From positions 124,001 through 188,000 of the forward strand of contig CAWIED010000001.1 of assembly GCA_963835085.1 (NCBI GenBank): a DNA stretch of 64,000 bases, written 5' to 3'. Below the pieces are notes generated by a model. That model was given only the letters and a program-made list of their open reading frames with translations, ran no database searches and was not told where the DNA came from. How positions within the stretch are numbered: position 1 is the first letter of the stretch; the number at the start of each line of letters is the position of its first letter. This DNA comes from JBDIAG01 sp963835085. Lineage in GTDB: Bacteria; Actinomycetota; Actinomycetes; Actinomycetales; CAWJMD01. A program made the translations under genes and the position numbers. This document shows positions 26,418-34,860 of this stretch, one piece after another.

Positions 26418-27236
26418 GTGAGAAAGAGTCGATGGTGGGCGCTGGGGAGTTGCCTCGTCGTGGCGCTCGGCGGATGCGCGGCAGGGGCGGCACACACCGC
26501 CGTGGACGGCCCCGCCTCGTCCGGGGCGCCGGTCGCGAGGGTCGTCTCGTCGGCCAGTCCGACTCCCTCCTCGTCGGGAACGGCAGTCGCGTCTACCGAA
26601 CCAGATTCCTCCGGACCTGACTCGTCGAACGGTCCTGCTTCGGCCGGTGCCGGCTCGTCGGGCAACCCTGCTTCGTCGGCGGACGCTGGCTCATCGAGCG
26701 GATCGGCAACTCCAACCGGTCAGGTTGCCTCGTCGAGCGGAACGGCTGAACCTGGCCCCGATCCGCTGGCCGCCGCCGTGCCGACCAGGGTGGCCCGGCC
26801 AGGAGTCGCCGTGGCATCGGTCGTGCAGGCCGCTGGCACGGGCGACGGCATAGCTGCAGGGTCGAAGGTGACCTTTCCAGACGGCCTCCAGGTGAGCATC
26901 GTGCAGACCTCGCAGGCAGTGGTGAACGGTGAAGGCGTGGGGGTGCTGCAGGGCGAGAAGTTCACCCGGATCACGCTCGAGGTGGTTAATGGGTCTGCGG
27001 TACCAGTCGATGCCACTCGCACCGTGGTCGCCCTGACCTATGGCTCGCCGGCACGGCAGGCCCGCGTGGTCTACGAGCCGCAGAGCCGCGACCTGGCAAG
27101 TGTGCTGCCGGCCGGCGGTAAGGCCAGCGCTGCCTATTCGTTCTCGGTACCCAGCACCGGCATGGCTGGCGCCACGCTGTCGATCGACATCGACGGCGGT
27201 CACGGGCTCGCCGTCTTCCACGGCAGGGTGGGCTGA
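26418..27236 (+). CDS. secreted lipoprotein with low-complexity linker
   Basis: A 272-aa lipoprotein. The start is GTG 26418 (VRKSRWWALGSCLVVALGGC), with a lipobox LGGC giving a lipid-modified cysteine at residue 20. A Ser/Gly/Pro/Ala-rich linker of about 90 residues follows. The C-terminal domain (about 150-272: FTRITLEVVNGSAVPVDATR, then a terminal GGHGLAVFHGRVG) resembles small DUF4352-like or extracellular beta-sandwich domains. No enzyme motifs are visible. The position between the beta-helix and beta-propeller genes suggests a role in the surface-polymer locus. Confidence 0.7.
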   Translation: MRKSRWWALGSCLVVALGGCAAGAAHTAVDGPASSGAPVARVVSSASPTPSSSGTAVASTEPDSSGPDSSNGPASAGAGSSGNPASSADAGSSSGSATPTGQVASSSGTAEPGPDPLAAAVPTRVARPGVAVASVVQAAGTGDGIAAGSKVTFPDGLQVSIVQTSQAVVNGEGVGVLQGEKFTRITLEVVNGSAVPVDATRTVVALTYGSPARQARVVYEPQSRDLASVLPAGGKASAAYSFSVPSTGMAGATLSIDIDGGHGLAVFHGRVG

Positions 27237-27278
27237 CCCATGCGCAGCACCGCCGGTCACCAGCACCGCTATGACAAC

Positions 27279-27340
27279 CACGACCCTTGTGACAAGCACG
27301 GCCCTTGTGACAAGCACGGCCCTTATGGCAAGCACGGCCC
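27279..27340 (+). repeat. 18-bp tandem repeat, 3.4 copies
   Basis: Units of CACGGCCCTTGTGACAAG lie upstream of the beta-propeller start. In the frame of that gene they would read DKHGPC-type His/Cys-rich peptides, but the signal peptide begins only at 27387, so they are probably leader sequence. Confidence 0.8.
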
Positions 27341-27386
27341 TGGCCAGGGCGGTCAGCACCCGTCAGGCACCCGGGAGAGGCAGACG

Positions 27387-29066
27387 ATGAACGTTCGAGG
27401 CTGGGCACGCACGTTGGTGGTGGCCTCGCTTGCCGCTGCGCTGTCGCTCGTCGGCGTCGTCGTCGCCCCGATCGGCGCCTCCCGGGCAGACACCGCGCCC
27501 TCGGCGGGCCTGCCGGCGACGGTAGGCGCCAAGGCGCTGCCCACCTGGCAGATCAACGGCGTCGGCTGGGCCCAGGTCATCGTGGGCAACACCGTGTATG
27601 TGGCCGGCTCGTTCACCGCGGCCCGTCCGCCGGGAGTGGCCGCCGGTGGGGTGGGGGAGCGGCCGGCGATGAACATCTTCGCCTACGACCTCCGCACGGG
27701 TAACCCGGTGACCACCTTCAATCACAGCCTCAACGCCCAGGCGCTCGCCATCGCAGCCTCACCCGACGGCTCGCGGGTGTATGTGGGCGGTGACTTCACC
27801 ACCGTCGACGGCACTGCGGTGGCCCACCTCGCCGCCTTCGACACCGCCACCGGTGCCTTGGTCACCAGCTTCAAGGCCAACGTCGGCGGCGAGGTGCGCG
27901 CTCTGACCGTCTCCAAGGACACCGTCTACGCCGGCGGCCAGTTCTGGCAGGCCAACGGGCTGCAGCGCAACCAGCTGGCGGCCTTCAACACCGCCACCGG
28001 TTCAGTCAGGCCGTGGGCTCCCATACCCGACGACAACGGTGTCCGGGCCCTGGTCATGACGCCCGACCAGAGCAAGGTCGTGGTGGGTGGGCAGTTCAAG
28101 ACCATGAACGGTGCCGTCGTGAACGGTCAGACGGCGCTCGACCCCGTGACAGGCCTGAATCGCACGTGGAAGATCAATCAGTCGGTGATCAACTACAACC
28201 AGGGCGGCGTCACCGCCCTCTACACCGACGGCACCAACATCTATGGCACAAGTTTCGCCTTCGGCACCAACGGAACCTACGAAGGCCCCTTCTCCGTCAA
28301 CCCCTCCGATGGCAGCATCCGCTGGCTTGCCGACTGCTTGGGCGACACCTACGACATCGCGGTGCTGGGCGGGGCGGCCTACTCGGTAGGCCACGAGCAC
28401 GACTGCACGATGATCGGCGGATTCTCCGACACCGACCCGCGAGTGCGGTGGAGCCGGGCCACGGCCTTCAGCACTGCGGCCAGCGGATACAACAGCGGGC
28501 CTGACGTCTATGGCTGGAACTACAGCTCCCAGCCCAAGCCTCAGCTGCTGCAGTGGTTTCCCGACCTCGAGGCCGGTACCTACACGGGTGCCTTCCAAGG
28601 GCCGTGGAGCGTTCGTTCGAGTGCTTCCGGCTACGTGACTCTGGCGGGTGAGTTCCCCACCGTCAACGGCGTTCCGCAACAGGGCTTGACCCGGTTCGCC
28701 ACTACGGCTGTCGACCCGATCACTCAGCCGCCCACCTTCAACGGTTTTCCCGATCGCACCATCACCGCACCGAGCGCCACAACCAACGCCACCACGCCAG
28801 GCGTCATCACGCTGAGCTATCAGTCCGCCTGGGACGCCGACAACCAGACACTCACATATCAGGTGTACCGCGACTACGGCACACCGTCGCAGCAGCTCGT
28901 CAGCACCAAGCAGCTCGCCACCACCTTCTGGAACCAGCCCGACCAGAGCCTCACCGATTCCGGCGTGCCGATCGGCACTCACACCTACACCGTCCGGGTC
29001 AGCGACCCCAGCGGCAACGCGATCGTCAGTGCCATGTCGAACCCGGTGAGCGTCCTAGGGGCGTAA
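27387..29066 (+). CDS. secreted beta-propeller protein with C-terminal Ig/FN3-like domain
   Basis: A 559-aa exported protein. ATG 27387 follows GGGAGAGG, and the signal peptide is about residues 1-36 (LVVASLAAALSLVGVVVAP, cleavage near SRADTA). Residues about 50-410 contain repeated blades of the type VYVGGDFTTVDG, VYAGGQFWQANG and VVVGGQFKTMNG, as in delta-60/NHL-like propellers. After about 435 comes a beta-sandwich region (TLTYQVYRDYG ... GTHTYTVRVSDPSGN), like surface-adhesin modules. No catalytic signature is visible. It is probably a cell-surface or matrix protein of the polysaccharide locus. Confidence 0.78.
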   Translation: MNVRGWARTLVVASLAAALSLVGVVVAPIGASRADTAPSAGLPATVGAKALPTWQINGVGWAQVIVGNTVYVAGSFTAARPPGVAAGGVGERPAMNIFAYDLRTGNPVTTFNHSLNAQALAIAASPDGSRVYVGGDFTTVDGTAVAHLAAFDTATGALVTSFKANVGGEVRALTVSKDTVYAGGQFWQANGLQRNQLAAFNTATGSVRPWAPIPDDNGVRALVMTPDQSKVVVGGQFKTMNGAVVNGQTALDPVTGLNRTWKINQSVINYNQGGVTALYTDGTNIYGTSFAFGTNGTYEGPFSVNPSDGSIRWLADCLGDTYDIAVLGGAAYSVGHEHDCTMIGGFSDTDPRVRWSRATAFSTAASGYNSGPDVYGWNYSSQPKPQLLQWFPDLEAGTYTGAFQGPWSVRSSASGYVTLAGEFPTVNGVPQQGLTRFATTAVDPITQPPTFNGFPDRTITAPSATTNATTPGVITLSYQSAWDADNQTLTYQVYRDYGTPSQQLVSTKQLATTFWNQPDQSLTDSGVPIGTHTYTVRVSDPSGNAIVSAMSNPVSVLGA

Positions 29067-29127
29067 AGTGCCCATCGCTGGTGTGCGCGGATCCGACTTT
29101 CGGTTCGAATTAAGCGATGTAGGCTAC

Positions 29128-29155
29128 GGCGCCTGTGCTATGAGGCACGGGCGCC
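29128..29155 (+). terminator. hairpin after the beta-propeller gene
   Basis: GGCGCCTGTGC pairs with GCACGGGCGCC (one internal mismatch) across TATGAG, about 60 bases after the stop codon. Confidence 0.6.
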
Positions 29156-29259
29156 GAGCCTTGTCGTAACCCGTCCTCACGGCTCGTCCCTGGGCGATCG
29201 AAGGTCGTCGTCCCACGCGCGCGCAGAGACGGTTGGTGGCTTTGGAGGTGGTGACCCAG

Positions 29260-30561
29260 ATGTCCTCGTCCCGGCGCACTGGTCGTCACCGCAGAGCCCG
29301 GCCGCCGGCGCGTCTCGGCCGGCTGATCCGCTCGCGTGCGGTGGGGGCGGTAGCTGCCCAGACCTGGCAGGCGGTCGGCAGTTTCGGGCTGCAGTTTCTC
29401 GCGTCGCGGCTGCTGGGGGCACAAGGCCTCGGCATCTACGCACTCTGCTACGGAATCATCGTGGCGGCCACAGCCTTCACCAGCGGTCTGATCGGCGACA
29501 GTCTCACTGTGCTCGACCGGCACAAGCCGTCGGTGCGCTCGGGACTGCAGGTGCTCAGCGTAGTGGCGTACATCGTGGGAGCCACCGGCTCAGCCGTCGT
29601 CTTGTGCCTGACCCATCAGCTCGACCTCATCGGGGCCGGGTTCTTCCTACTCGCGATGATCTCCTTCCAGTTCGAGGAGACGATCCGTCGGCTTTTCATG
29701 GCGAGGCTGCAGTTCTGGATCATCGTGTTCGTCGACGGCTCTGGCATGCTCGTGGCCTTCTTCGTGCTCTGGGTGGGCCACCTGTGGGCGAAGCTGGATG
29801 TCAACTGGTTTCTGTCGGCGTTGCTGGTGGGCCAGGTCATCTCGAGTGTCACCGGCCTGGTGTTGCTGCCGCGGCAGGAGCGCCTGATCGCCCGGTTCGA
29901 CGCTTCCGGCATCCGCGAAGTGCTCGGGTTCGGCGGCTGGCGTGGCATCCAGGTCACCATTCCCGCGATGATCCAGTCGATCGCGCGATCGCTCGTGGTG
30001 GCCGCGGCCGGCGCCCCGGCGCTGGGTGCGCTGGAGGCGGCCCGGCTCTGCGTGGCGCCGTTGCAGATCACCATCAACGGTCTCGGCAGCTATTTCCTAT
30101 CGAGCTTCGTCCACACGAGGAGTCTGGGCAGGGCCTGGCAGGTCAGACGGGCGCGCATCTCGGCGTGGCTGCTCACCGGTGCCACCTTGGTGGGCGGTGC
30201 CGTGGTGGGAGTTGCGGCGCTGCACTGGCAGCATCTCCTCACGGCCGGCAGATACGAGCTGGGGGCGCTGGCCGTGGCGGCCTGGGTCGTCTACACGGCG
30301 CGCACCGCGGCCTTGATGTCATGGTTCAGTCTGGCTGCCTCGGTTGCCAATCAGAGGACGGTGACCCTGCTGCGCCTGCTCGATGCCTCGGTGGCCATCG
30401 TCTTGAGCTGGGTACTGCTGTTTCCGGCGAGCCTGAGCCCGGCCTGGGTACCGCTCGCGCTTGCCACCGGTCAGCTCGTGGGGACGATTCCGCTGCGCTG
30501 GCTCGTGGTCAAGAAGGCCAAGGAGGAGGCTCGGCTGCAGGCTGTCGCCGGTCTGGGCTGA
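29260..30561 (+). CDS. polysaccharide flippase (Wzx/MATE-like)
   Basis: A 433-aa integral membrane protein with about 12 hydrophobic segments, of the oligosaccharide flippase type in the MOP superfamily. Conserved-looking features are the first-helix region TWQAVGSFGLQFLASRLLG, GLGIYALCYG, and GGWRGIQVTIPAMIQSIAR in the second half. It would move lipid-linked repeat units across the membrane. ATG 29260 was chosen because GGAGGTG lies 9 bases upstream; earlier TTG and GTG codons in frame are weaker. A very basic N-terminal 25 residues precede the first helix. It is convergent with the O-antigen ligase gene, 19 bases apart. Confidence 0.84.
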   Translation: MSSSRRTGRHRRARPPARLGRLIRSRAVGAVAAQTWQAVGSFGLQFLASRLLGAQGLGIYALCYGIIVAATAFTSGLIGDSLTVLDRHKPSVRSGLQVLSVVAYIVGATGSAVVLCLTHQLDLIGAGFFLLAMISFQFEETIRRLFMARLQFWIIVFVDGSGMLVAFFVLWVGHLWAKLDVNWFLSALLVGQVISSVTGLVLLPRQERLIARFDASGIREVLGFGGWRGIQVTIPAMIQSIARSLVVAAAGAPALGALEAARLCVAPLQITINGLGSYFLSSFVHTRSLGRAWQVRRARISAWLLTGATLVGGAVVGVAALHWQHLLTAGRYELGALAVAAWVVYTARTAALMSWFSLAASVANQRTVTLLRLLDASVAIVLSWVLLFPASLSPAWVPLALATGQLVGTIPLRWLVVKKAKEEARLQAVAGLG

Positions 30562-30580
30562 AGCTGCTTAGGGGCCGCCC

Positions 30581-31855
30581 TTAGATGTGCACGTCGAGCG
30601 ATCTGTATGCACTGGGCGACGTGGCCTTGAGCAGCGAGATGGCCTCCTGTTCGTCGTCACCGGGCCCGAGGTCGGTATACGGCGCCCCCATCGAAACGAG
30701 CAGGATGAACAGAAATCCCAGGGAGGCGTCGAAGAGACCACTCTCCAGAAAGCTGCGCAAGACCAGCATCACCGTGAGCGAGAGCAGCAGCGGTCGCCAG
30801 GCGGCGGAGGCCTGCAGTACCGCTGCCAGGGTGACGATCACCAGCAGGGTCAGCATGATGAGCCCCGCATAGCCACCCTGAACGAGGCCGGAGACCCAGG
30901 TGGAGTCGAGGATCTGGGTGTTCCAGTACTGCCCGGTCACGGGCACCTTCTTGGTGGACAGACCCGAGCCGAACCAGGTCGAGACCGGGTCATCGTGATA
31001 TGAGAAGGCGGCCTGCCAGGCGATCGTCCGGTTGCTCAGGGTTGAGACGTTCGAACTGCCGCCGCGGTCGACCACCCGGCTGATGGTCGAGGAGTTCAAC
31101 GCAATGGCAGCGAGCACGGGCAGCGCGATCAGGCCGCCGACCAGGGTGGGCATCGAGATGCGCTGGGTGTAGCGGGCCATGATGGCGAAGGCCAGCACCA
31201 GGGCCACCAGGCCGGTGCGTGAGCCGGTGAGGAACACGATCACCACCGAGGTCAAGAGCATCGCCCGGTCGAGGTTGTTCTCCGCGCCGCGCACCACCTT
31301 TCGTCCTATCCACAGTGCGCAGATGCTGAAGATGAGAGCGAGCTCGTTGGCCGCGATCTGTGGGACCCCGCCCGAGAGGCGCCCCGTGGCGAGGTTGGGG
31401 ATACCCGTCACCGCGGCCACCGTGCCCACGATGGCCAGGGAGCGTACGAGCGATTGAGCCACCTCGCGCATCGGCCGGCCAACGAGCAGGAGCATGACTG
31501 TCACAGCAGTCATGACGACGCGCACAACCAGCACGAGTGAGGCCAGGGTGGTGCCGGCGTCGATGGCGCCGATCATGGTGATCGCCAGATAGCCGAAGAG
31601 CAGCAGGAGCGGGGTGGCGCTCACCGGCCAGCGGCGCTGGCTCGCCAGGGCCAGCACGGCGCTGAGCAGCAGGGCAAGCAGCCCGAGGATCGCCTTGGCC
31701 AGCACCGTGGGGTCGAGGCTGCCGGTGAAATAGGCGTCTTGACGCCAGGCCACGTTGGAGGCCGCCAACAGCAGGCAGATGGGAGTCGTGAGCCGGCTGC
31801 GGCGCAGGGCGATGACCTTGCGCATCGTCCTGCGGTCGACGGGTGACTCGCTCAT
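30581..31855 (-). CDS. O-antigen ligase/polymerase-like membrane protein (Wzy_C family)
   Basis: A 424-aa protein with about 11 transmembrane helices and a large extracytoplasmic loop (about residues 265-325: SNRTIAWQAAFSYHDDPVST, GSGLSTKKVPVTGQ, DSTWVSGLVQGG). The FLTGSRTGLVALVLAF segment and the loop tyrosine/serine pattern match the O-antigen ligase/polymerase fold. It probably polymerises the exported repeat units or ligates them to an envelope acceptor. A Wzz-like gene lies upstream in the same operon (gap 57 bases). Confidence 0.85.
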   Translation of the reverse strand: MSESPVDRRTMRKVIALRRSRLTTPICLLLAASNVAWRQDAYFTGSLDPTVLAKAILGLLALLLSAVLALASQRRWPVSATPLLLLFGYLAITMIGAIDAGTTLASLVLVVRVVMTAVTVMLLLVGRPMREVAQSLVRSLAIVGTVAAVTGIPNLATGRLSGGVPQIAANELALIFSICALWIGRKVVRGAENNLDRAMLLTSVVIVFLTGSRTGLVALVLAFAIMARYTQRISMPTLVGGLIALPVLAAIALNSSTISRVVDRGGSSNVSTLSNRTIAWQAAFSYHDDPVSTWFGSGLSTKKVPVTGQYWNTQILDSTWVSGLVQGGYAGLIMLTLLVIVTLAAVLQASAAWRPLLLSLTVMLVLRSFLESGLFDASLGFLFILLVSMGAPYTDLGPGDDEQEAISLLKATSPSAYRSLDVHI

Positions 31856-31912
31856 GCAGACCTACTCATATCGATCAGTTCAACCGGACCGACTCGCTCG
31901 GGCCAAGCCAGG

Positions 31913-32536
31913 TCATGGGCTGGTCGTGCGATGACCACGGCGCCGTCCGGGGGCGGCTCGGAACCGGGAGATCGCGATGAGCAGACCCACGACCAGGCCG
32001 ACGAGCACCGCGATCGGAAAGGTCAACAACGCCTGGGGGAAGCTGGGGCTCGTCGGGATGCTGGCCGGCACCACGAGCTCGACCCCGATCACGGCGGTGT
32101 CGCCCCCGTCGCTGGCAGTCACCTTCGTGGCCAGGTGGGTCGCGGCCGAGTTGGCGATGTTCGCTGCCAGTTTGGCCGACCCTGCCTTGGCGGTGACGAG
32201 AAGAAGGGACGAGTCGGCCGGATTCTCCGCAGTGATCATCTTGGCCAGCTTCTGCTGACTCATCGTGAGCCGGTTGTCGTGGATCACCTGGGCCAGCACT
32301 TCGGGGGACTCCACGAGCACTGGATACGAGTTCACGCGACCAGCCACGAACTGGGCGGCCTCGAATGCGTTCTGCTGCGAGCCCGGGGCCACGCGTACGA
32401 AGTCGGTGGCCGTGGCGGTATAGGTGCGGGGGAGGAACACCACGGCGGCAAAGCCACAGGCGACCCCCACGATCGTGCAGACCAGGATCCACACCCAGCC
32501 GCGCCGGATGGCCTGCAGCAGTTCTTGGACGGTCAC
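31913..32536 (-). CDS. Wzz-like chain-length determinant protein
   Basis: A 207-aa protein with the Wzz/YveK two-helix layout. Helix 1 is WVWILVCTIVGVACGFAAVVF (about residues 14-34), followed by an extracytoplasmic helical domain with FLPRTYTATATDFVRVAP and ANIANSAATHLATKV. The PxxP-type segment PASIPTSPSFPQ leads into helix 2 (LTFPIAVLVGLVVGLLIAI). No tyrosine-kinase domain is fused. It regulates polymer length together with the ligase/polymerase downstream. GTG 32536 follows GGGAGAA. Confidence 0.82.
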   Translation of the reverse strand: MTVQELLQAIRRGWVWILVCTIVGVACGFAAVVFLPRTYTATATDFVRVAPGSQQNAFEAAQFVAGRVNSYPVLVESPEVLAQVIHDNRLTMSQQKLAKMITAENPADSSLLLVTAKAGSAKLAANIANSAATHLATKVTASDGGDTAVIGVELVVPASIPTSPSFPQALLTFPIAVLVGLVVGLLIAISRFRAAPGRRRGHRTTSP

Positions 32537-32919
32537 GGTTCTCCCAGCGTTCGGGGTGGAGGAGCCTCGGGATAGCCGGCTGGCACTCCCGGGGCAAGCG
32601 GGTTGGGCGGGTTCGCAGTTCGGCGGCGCGTTCGGCCGGACCGGGCCTTCAGTCTAGGCCAGGGCCCACTCGCCCTCGGCGGAATCTGCGTGCTGTGGCC
32701 CGAATGGCTCTTGGTGCACCTCGGACGCGGTGGAGTTCGGAAGGCTGATGGTTGGTGCACCTGGTCTTCCAGGAACATGGAACGACGTTAGGTGCGGTAG
32801 AAGTGGATTTCTCCCGAAATCAGCGCATTAGCAATCGGGTGGATTGCCGCGAATTCAGGGCACCCTCGAAATAGCGCGGGTTATCGTCGTATCGGAGAGA
32901 GGCTGCCTGTTTAACGGGT
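32537..32919. other. divergent intergenic region
   Basis: About 380 bases separate the Wzz-like gene (minus) and the FemAB-like gene (plus). It contains a small hairpin GATTTCTCCCGAAATC near 32812 and AT-rich patches that could hold promoters. No gene was recognised. Confidence 0.35.
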
Positions 32920-33798
32920 GTGTGTAGCCGCCTCTTGAGTCATATCAGATCTGGGCGTATCGCGTACATCGCCCACGGTGGGGGAGAATCGGACTTGAGC
33001 GTTGCGGGCGAGCTCGAGCAACTGTGCAGCAGACGAGCGGAGCGGTACCGGGGCACCCGATCGATCAGGCCCGAGCACGTCATGCTGCTGGCCAGAATCG
33101 GCTGGCTCGCGAGTCAGCTCGACCTCATGACGGTGCACGTCAACGACGATCCAGCCGGTCACATGCTCATGGAGAGCATGGGTCGCAGCCGGCTGAAGAC
33201 CCCGCTGCACGAGCTGACGTCGGTGTTGTTCCTGCCGAGCGATGCGGCCACGTTCACTCAGGGCGCTTCGAAGCAGACACTGCGCCGGATGACCCGCAAG
33301 GCTGAACGGCTCGGGGTCACGTGGCGAGCTGTCTCCTCGCCCGACGAGCGTCGCGCGCTGATCGAGCGCGGCGACGCCTTCGAGCGCAGCGAGGCCCGCA
33401 AGCCGTACCGCCGAGCCGTTCCCGAGAATCAAGATCTGGTGAACTACGACACGTGGTTCGCTGCCTTCGACGCTGAGGGTGGGCCACTCATGCTGTCGGT
33501 CACGGGTATCAGCGGCGACGTGGCGACGCTGCGCTACTTCCGCACCATGGCCAGTTCTGACGCGGCTACCTGGAGCCGGTATCCGATGACGACGCTGGTC
33601 GTGCAAGCGGCTGTGGCGCAGGGCTGCACCGTGCTGCTCGACCTCGCAAATCCGATCTCTCTGCAATCCGGGCTACGGCATTTCGCCAAGATGGTCGGCT
33701 TTGAGCTACACCGGGTGCGGATCGTGGCCGAATCGTCCGCGCCGAAGACCGCTCGGCCCGACGGTGTGCGGGCCGACGTCCTCGTTCGACAGTCGTAG
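32920..33798 (+). CDS. FemAB/GNAT-like acyltransferase
   Basis: A soluble protein of about 292 aa. The region QTLRRMTRKAERLGVTW, followed by an aromatic/basic stretch (ERSEARKPYRRAVPENQDL) and the late GNAT-like block MTTLVVQAAVAQGCTVLLDL then GLRHFAKMVGFELHRV, suggests a FemAB/GNAT-fold acyltransferase. Relatives in polysaccharide loci attach amino acids or acyl groups to sugars or lipids. The start is uncertain. GTG 32920 gives the longest form, but TTG 32995 has a better RBS (GGGGGAGAA) and would give 267 residues. It is convergent with the CDP-alcohol transferase. Confidence 0.6.
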   Translation: MCSRLLSHIRSGRIAYIAHGGGESDLSVAGELEQLCSRRAERYRGTRSIRPEHVMLLARIGWLASQLDLMTVHVNDDPAGHMLMESMGRSRLKTPLHELTSVLFLPSDAATFTQGASKQTLRRMTRKAERLGVTWRAVSSPDERRALIERGDAFERSEARKPYRRAVPENQDLVNYDTWFAAFDAEGGPLMLSVTGISGDVATLRYFRTMASSDAATWSRYPMTTLVVQAAVAQGCTVLLDLANPISLQSGLRHFAKMVGFELHRVRIVAESSAPKTARPDGVRADVLVRQS

Positions 33799-33825
33799 AT
33801 CGTGACCTCGTCCTGGGTCGTCGAA

Positions 33826-33886
33826 CTGTGACGTTGTTCGCGGGGACGTCACCAGGTTGGTGACGACTGGGTGAAGAACGTGACAG
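33826..33886 (-). repeat. 61-bp palindromic element, copy C2
   Basis: The reverse complement of this stretch matches copy C1 (10648-10708) at about 54 of 61 positions, with the same central palindrome GTCACCAACCTGGTGAC and related ends. It lies between two convergent genes, 27 bases after the FemAB-like stop. Confidence 0.8.
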
Positions 33887-33902
33887 GTGGACGCGCGATC
33901 GG

Positions 33903-33917
33903 GCCGGATTCCGGACA
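33903..33917 (-). repeat. isolated end of a B-type palindromic element
   Basis: GCCGGATTCCGGACA is identical to the right end of the 91-bp element at 10440-10530, but no matching left end or GCTGAGCAC core is present nearby. It is directly adjacent to element C2, just as B and C1 are neighbours at 10.4-10.7 kb. Confidence 0.6.
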
Positions 33918-33938
33918 CCTACCGGGCCCACCCCGGTC

Positions 33939-34661
33939 TCACGTTGTGGGGCCCGGCAACAGCCGGTACCAGCGGACGATGGCCAGGCCCAGCATGGCTG
34001 TGGCCAGCAGCGCCATCAGGCTGTAGGCCGTGACGAAGCCGAGCGGCCAGCCCAGGAGGGCGAAGATGAGGCACAGGAAGCCGTAGTCGCTGGGCAACAT
34101 GGCAATCGATCGCACCACCGAGAGCGATCCGCTGTTGCGCTCCGGGCCGATGTGCAGGTGCCGGCGAAGCAGGTCGGTGAGCACCATGCCGAAGAAGGTG
34201 ACCGAGGCCACGACCGAATAGCCGACAGGCACCAGCAGGGCGGCTCCGGTCAGGCCGTAGAAGCGGAACCAGTGCACCGCAACGCACAGGTGCAGCGAAC
34301 TCACCTTGGTGGAGTCGACCATATGATCGAACCATTCGCCCCGGGGTGAGCCCAGCCCGGTGAGCCGGGCCACCTGGCCGTCGGCGGAGTCGAGGGCGTA
34401 CCCCAGCGCGAGCAACACCGCCACTAGGATTCCCCCCGGCACGGTGGCCGACATGAGCACGATCGAGACCATTGCGCTCAGCGTCACCAGCGCGCTCAGC
34501 GCCGTCACCTGGTCGGGGGTCAGACCCCATTTGGTGGCGCACACGGCGAGTAGACGCCCCACCGGGCGATTGACGAATCGCGAGTAGGCTGCCGTGTTCT
34601 GCTGCGGCTTCTGGGCAGCAGCAAGTTCGGCGTAATACTCGCGATAGCCCTTGGGGCGCAT
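33939..34661 (-). CDS. CDP-alcohol phosphatidyltransferase
   Basis: A 240-aa membrane enzyme with the family signature in the form DSADGQVARLTGLGSPRGEWFDHMVD (about residues 95-120; the pattern is DGx2ARx8Gx3Dx3D). It is followed by several transmembrane helices. Such enzymes transfer a phosphoalcohol from a CDP-alcohol to an acceptor alcohol. The neighbouring TagD-like gene would make CDP-glycerol or a similar CDP-alcohol, so this enzyme may use that product to decorate a lipid or glycan. ATG 34661 follows GGAGG; GTG immediately upstream is an alternative. Upstream lies a degenerate 15-bp repeat array. Confidence 0.87.
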   Translation of the reverse strand: MRPKGYREYYAELAAAQKPQQNTAAYSRFVNRPVGRLLAVCATKWGLTPDQVTALSALVTLSAMVSIVLMSATVPGGILVAVLLALGYALDSADGQVARLTGLGSPRGEWFDHMVDSTKVSSLHLCVAVHWFRFYGLTGAALLVPVGYSVVASVTFFGMVLTDLLRRHLHIGPERNSGSLSVVRSIAMLPSDYGFLCLIFALLGWPLGFVTAYSLMALLATAMLGLAIVRWYRLLPGPTT

Positions 34662-34700
34662 CACGTCAGGGCCTCCTCGCGCGGACGAAGGCGCAGTTTC

Positions 34701-34799
34701 AGTCGGGTTATTAAAAGCAAGTTCAATACAGTCGGGCCTAGTGCAGATAGGCCCCTTAAGGGTTGGCCTAGTACAATCGGGCTTGATATTCGTTGGATC
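34701..34799 (-). repeat. degenerate 15-bp tandem repeat
   Basis: About six units related to RTYGGGCYTARTRCA lie between the TagD-like gene and the CDP-alcohol transferase. Read on the minus strand they give a pentapeptide-like series (DCTRP, TLKGP, ICTRP, DCIEL, AFNNP). The frame joins the transferase ORF but lies before its RBS, so it is probably untranslated or a relic. Confidence 0.6.
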
Positions 34800-34860
34800 G
34801 TCCGAATATCCATGGTAGCCCCGGGGTCGGGCCGTTCGTGCTGCCCCGGGCTGGCGGGGG

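Noticed and set aside
31875..32597. Alternative 240-aa ORF over the Wzz-like gene
   Set aside because: It has Arg/Gly-rich shadow composition; the overlapping frame has the clear two-helix Wzz layout.
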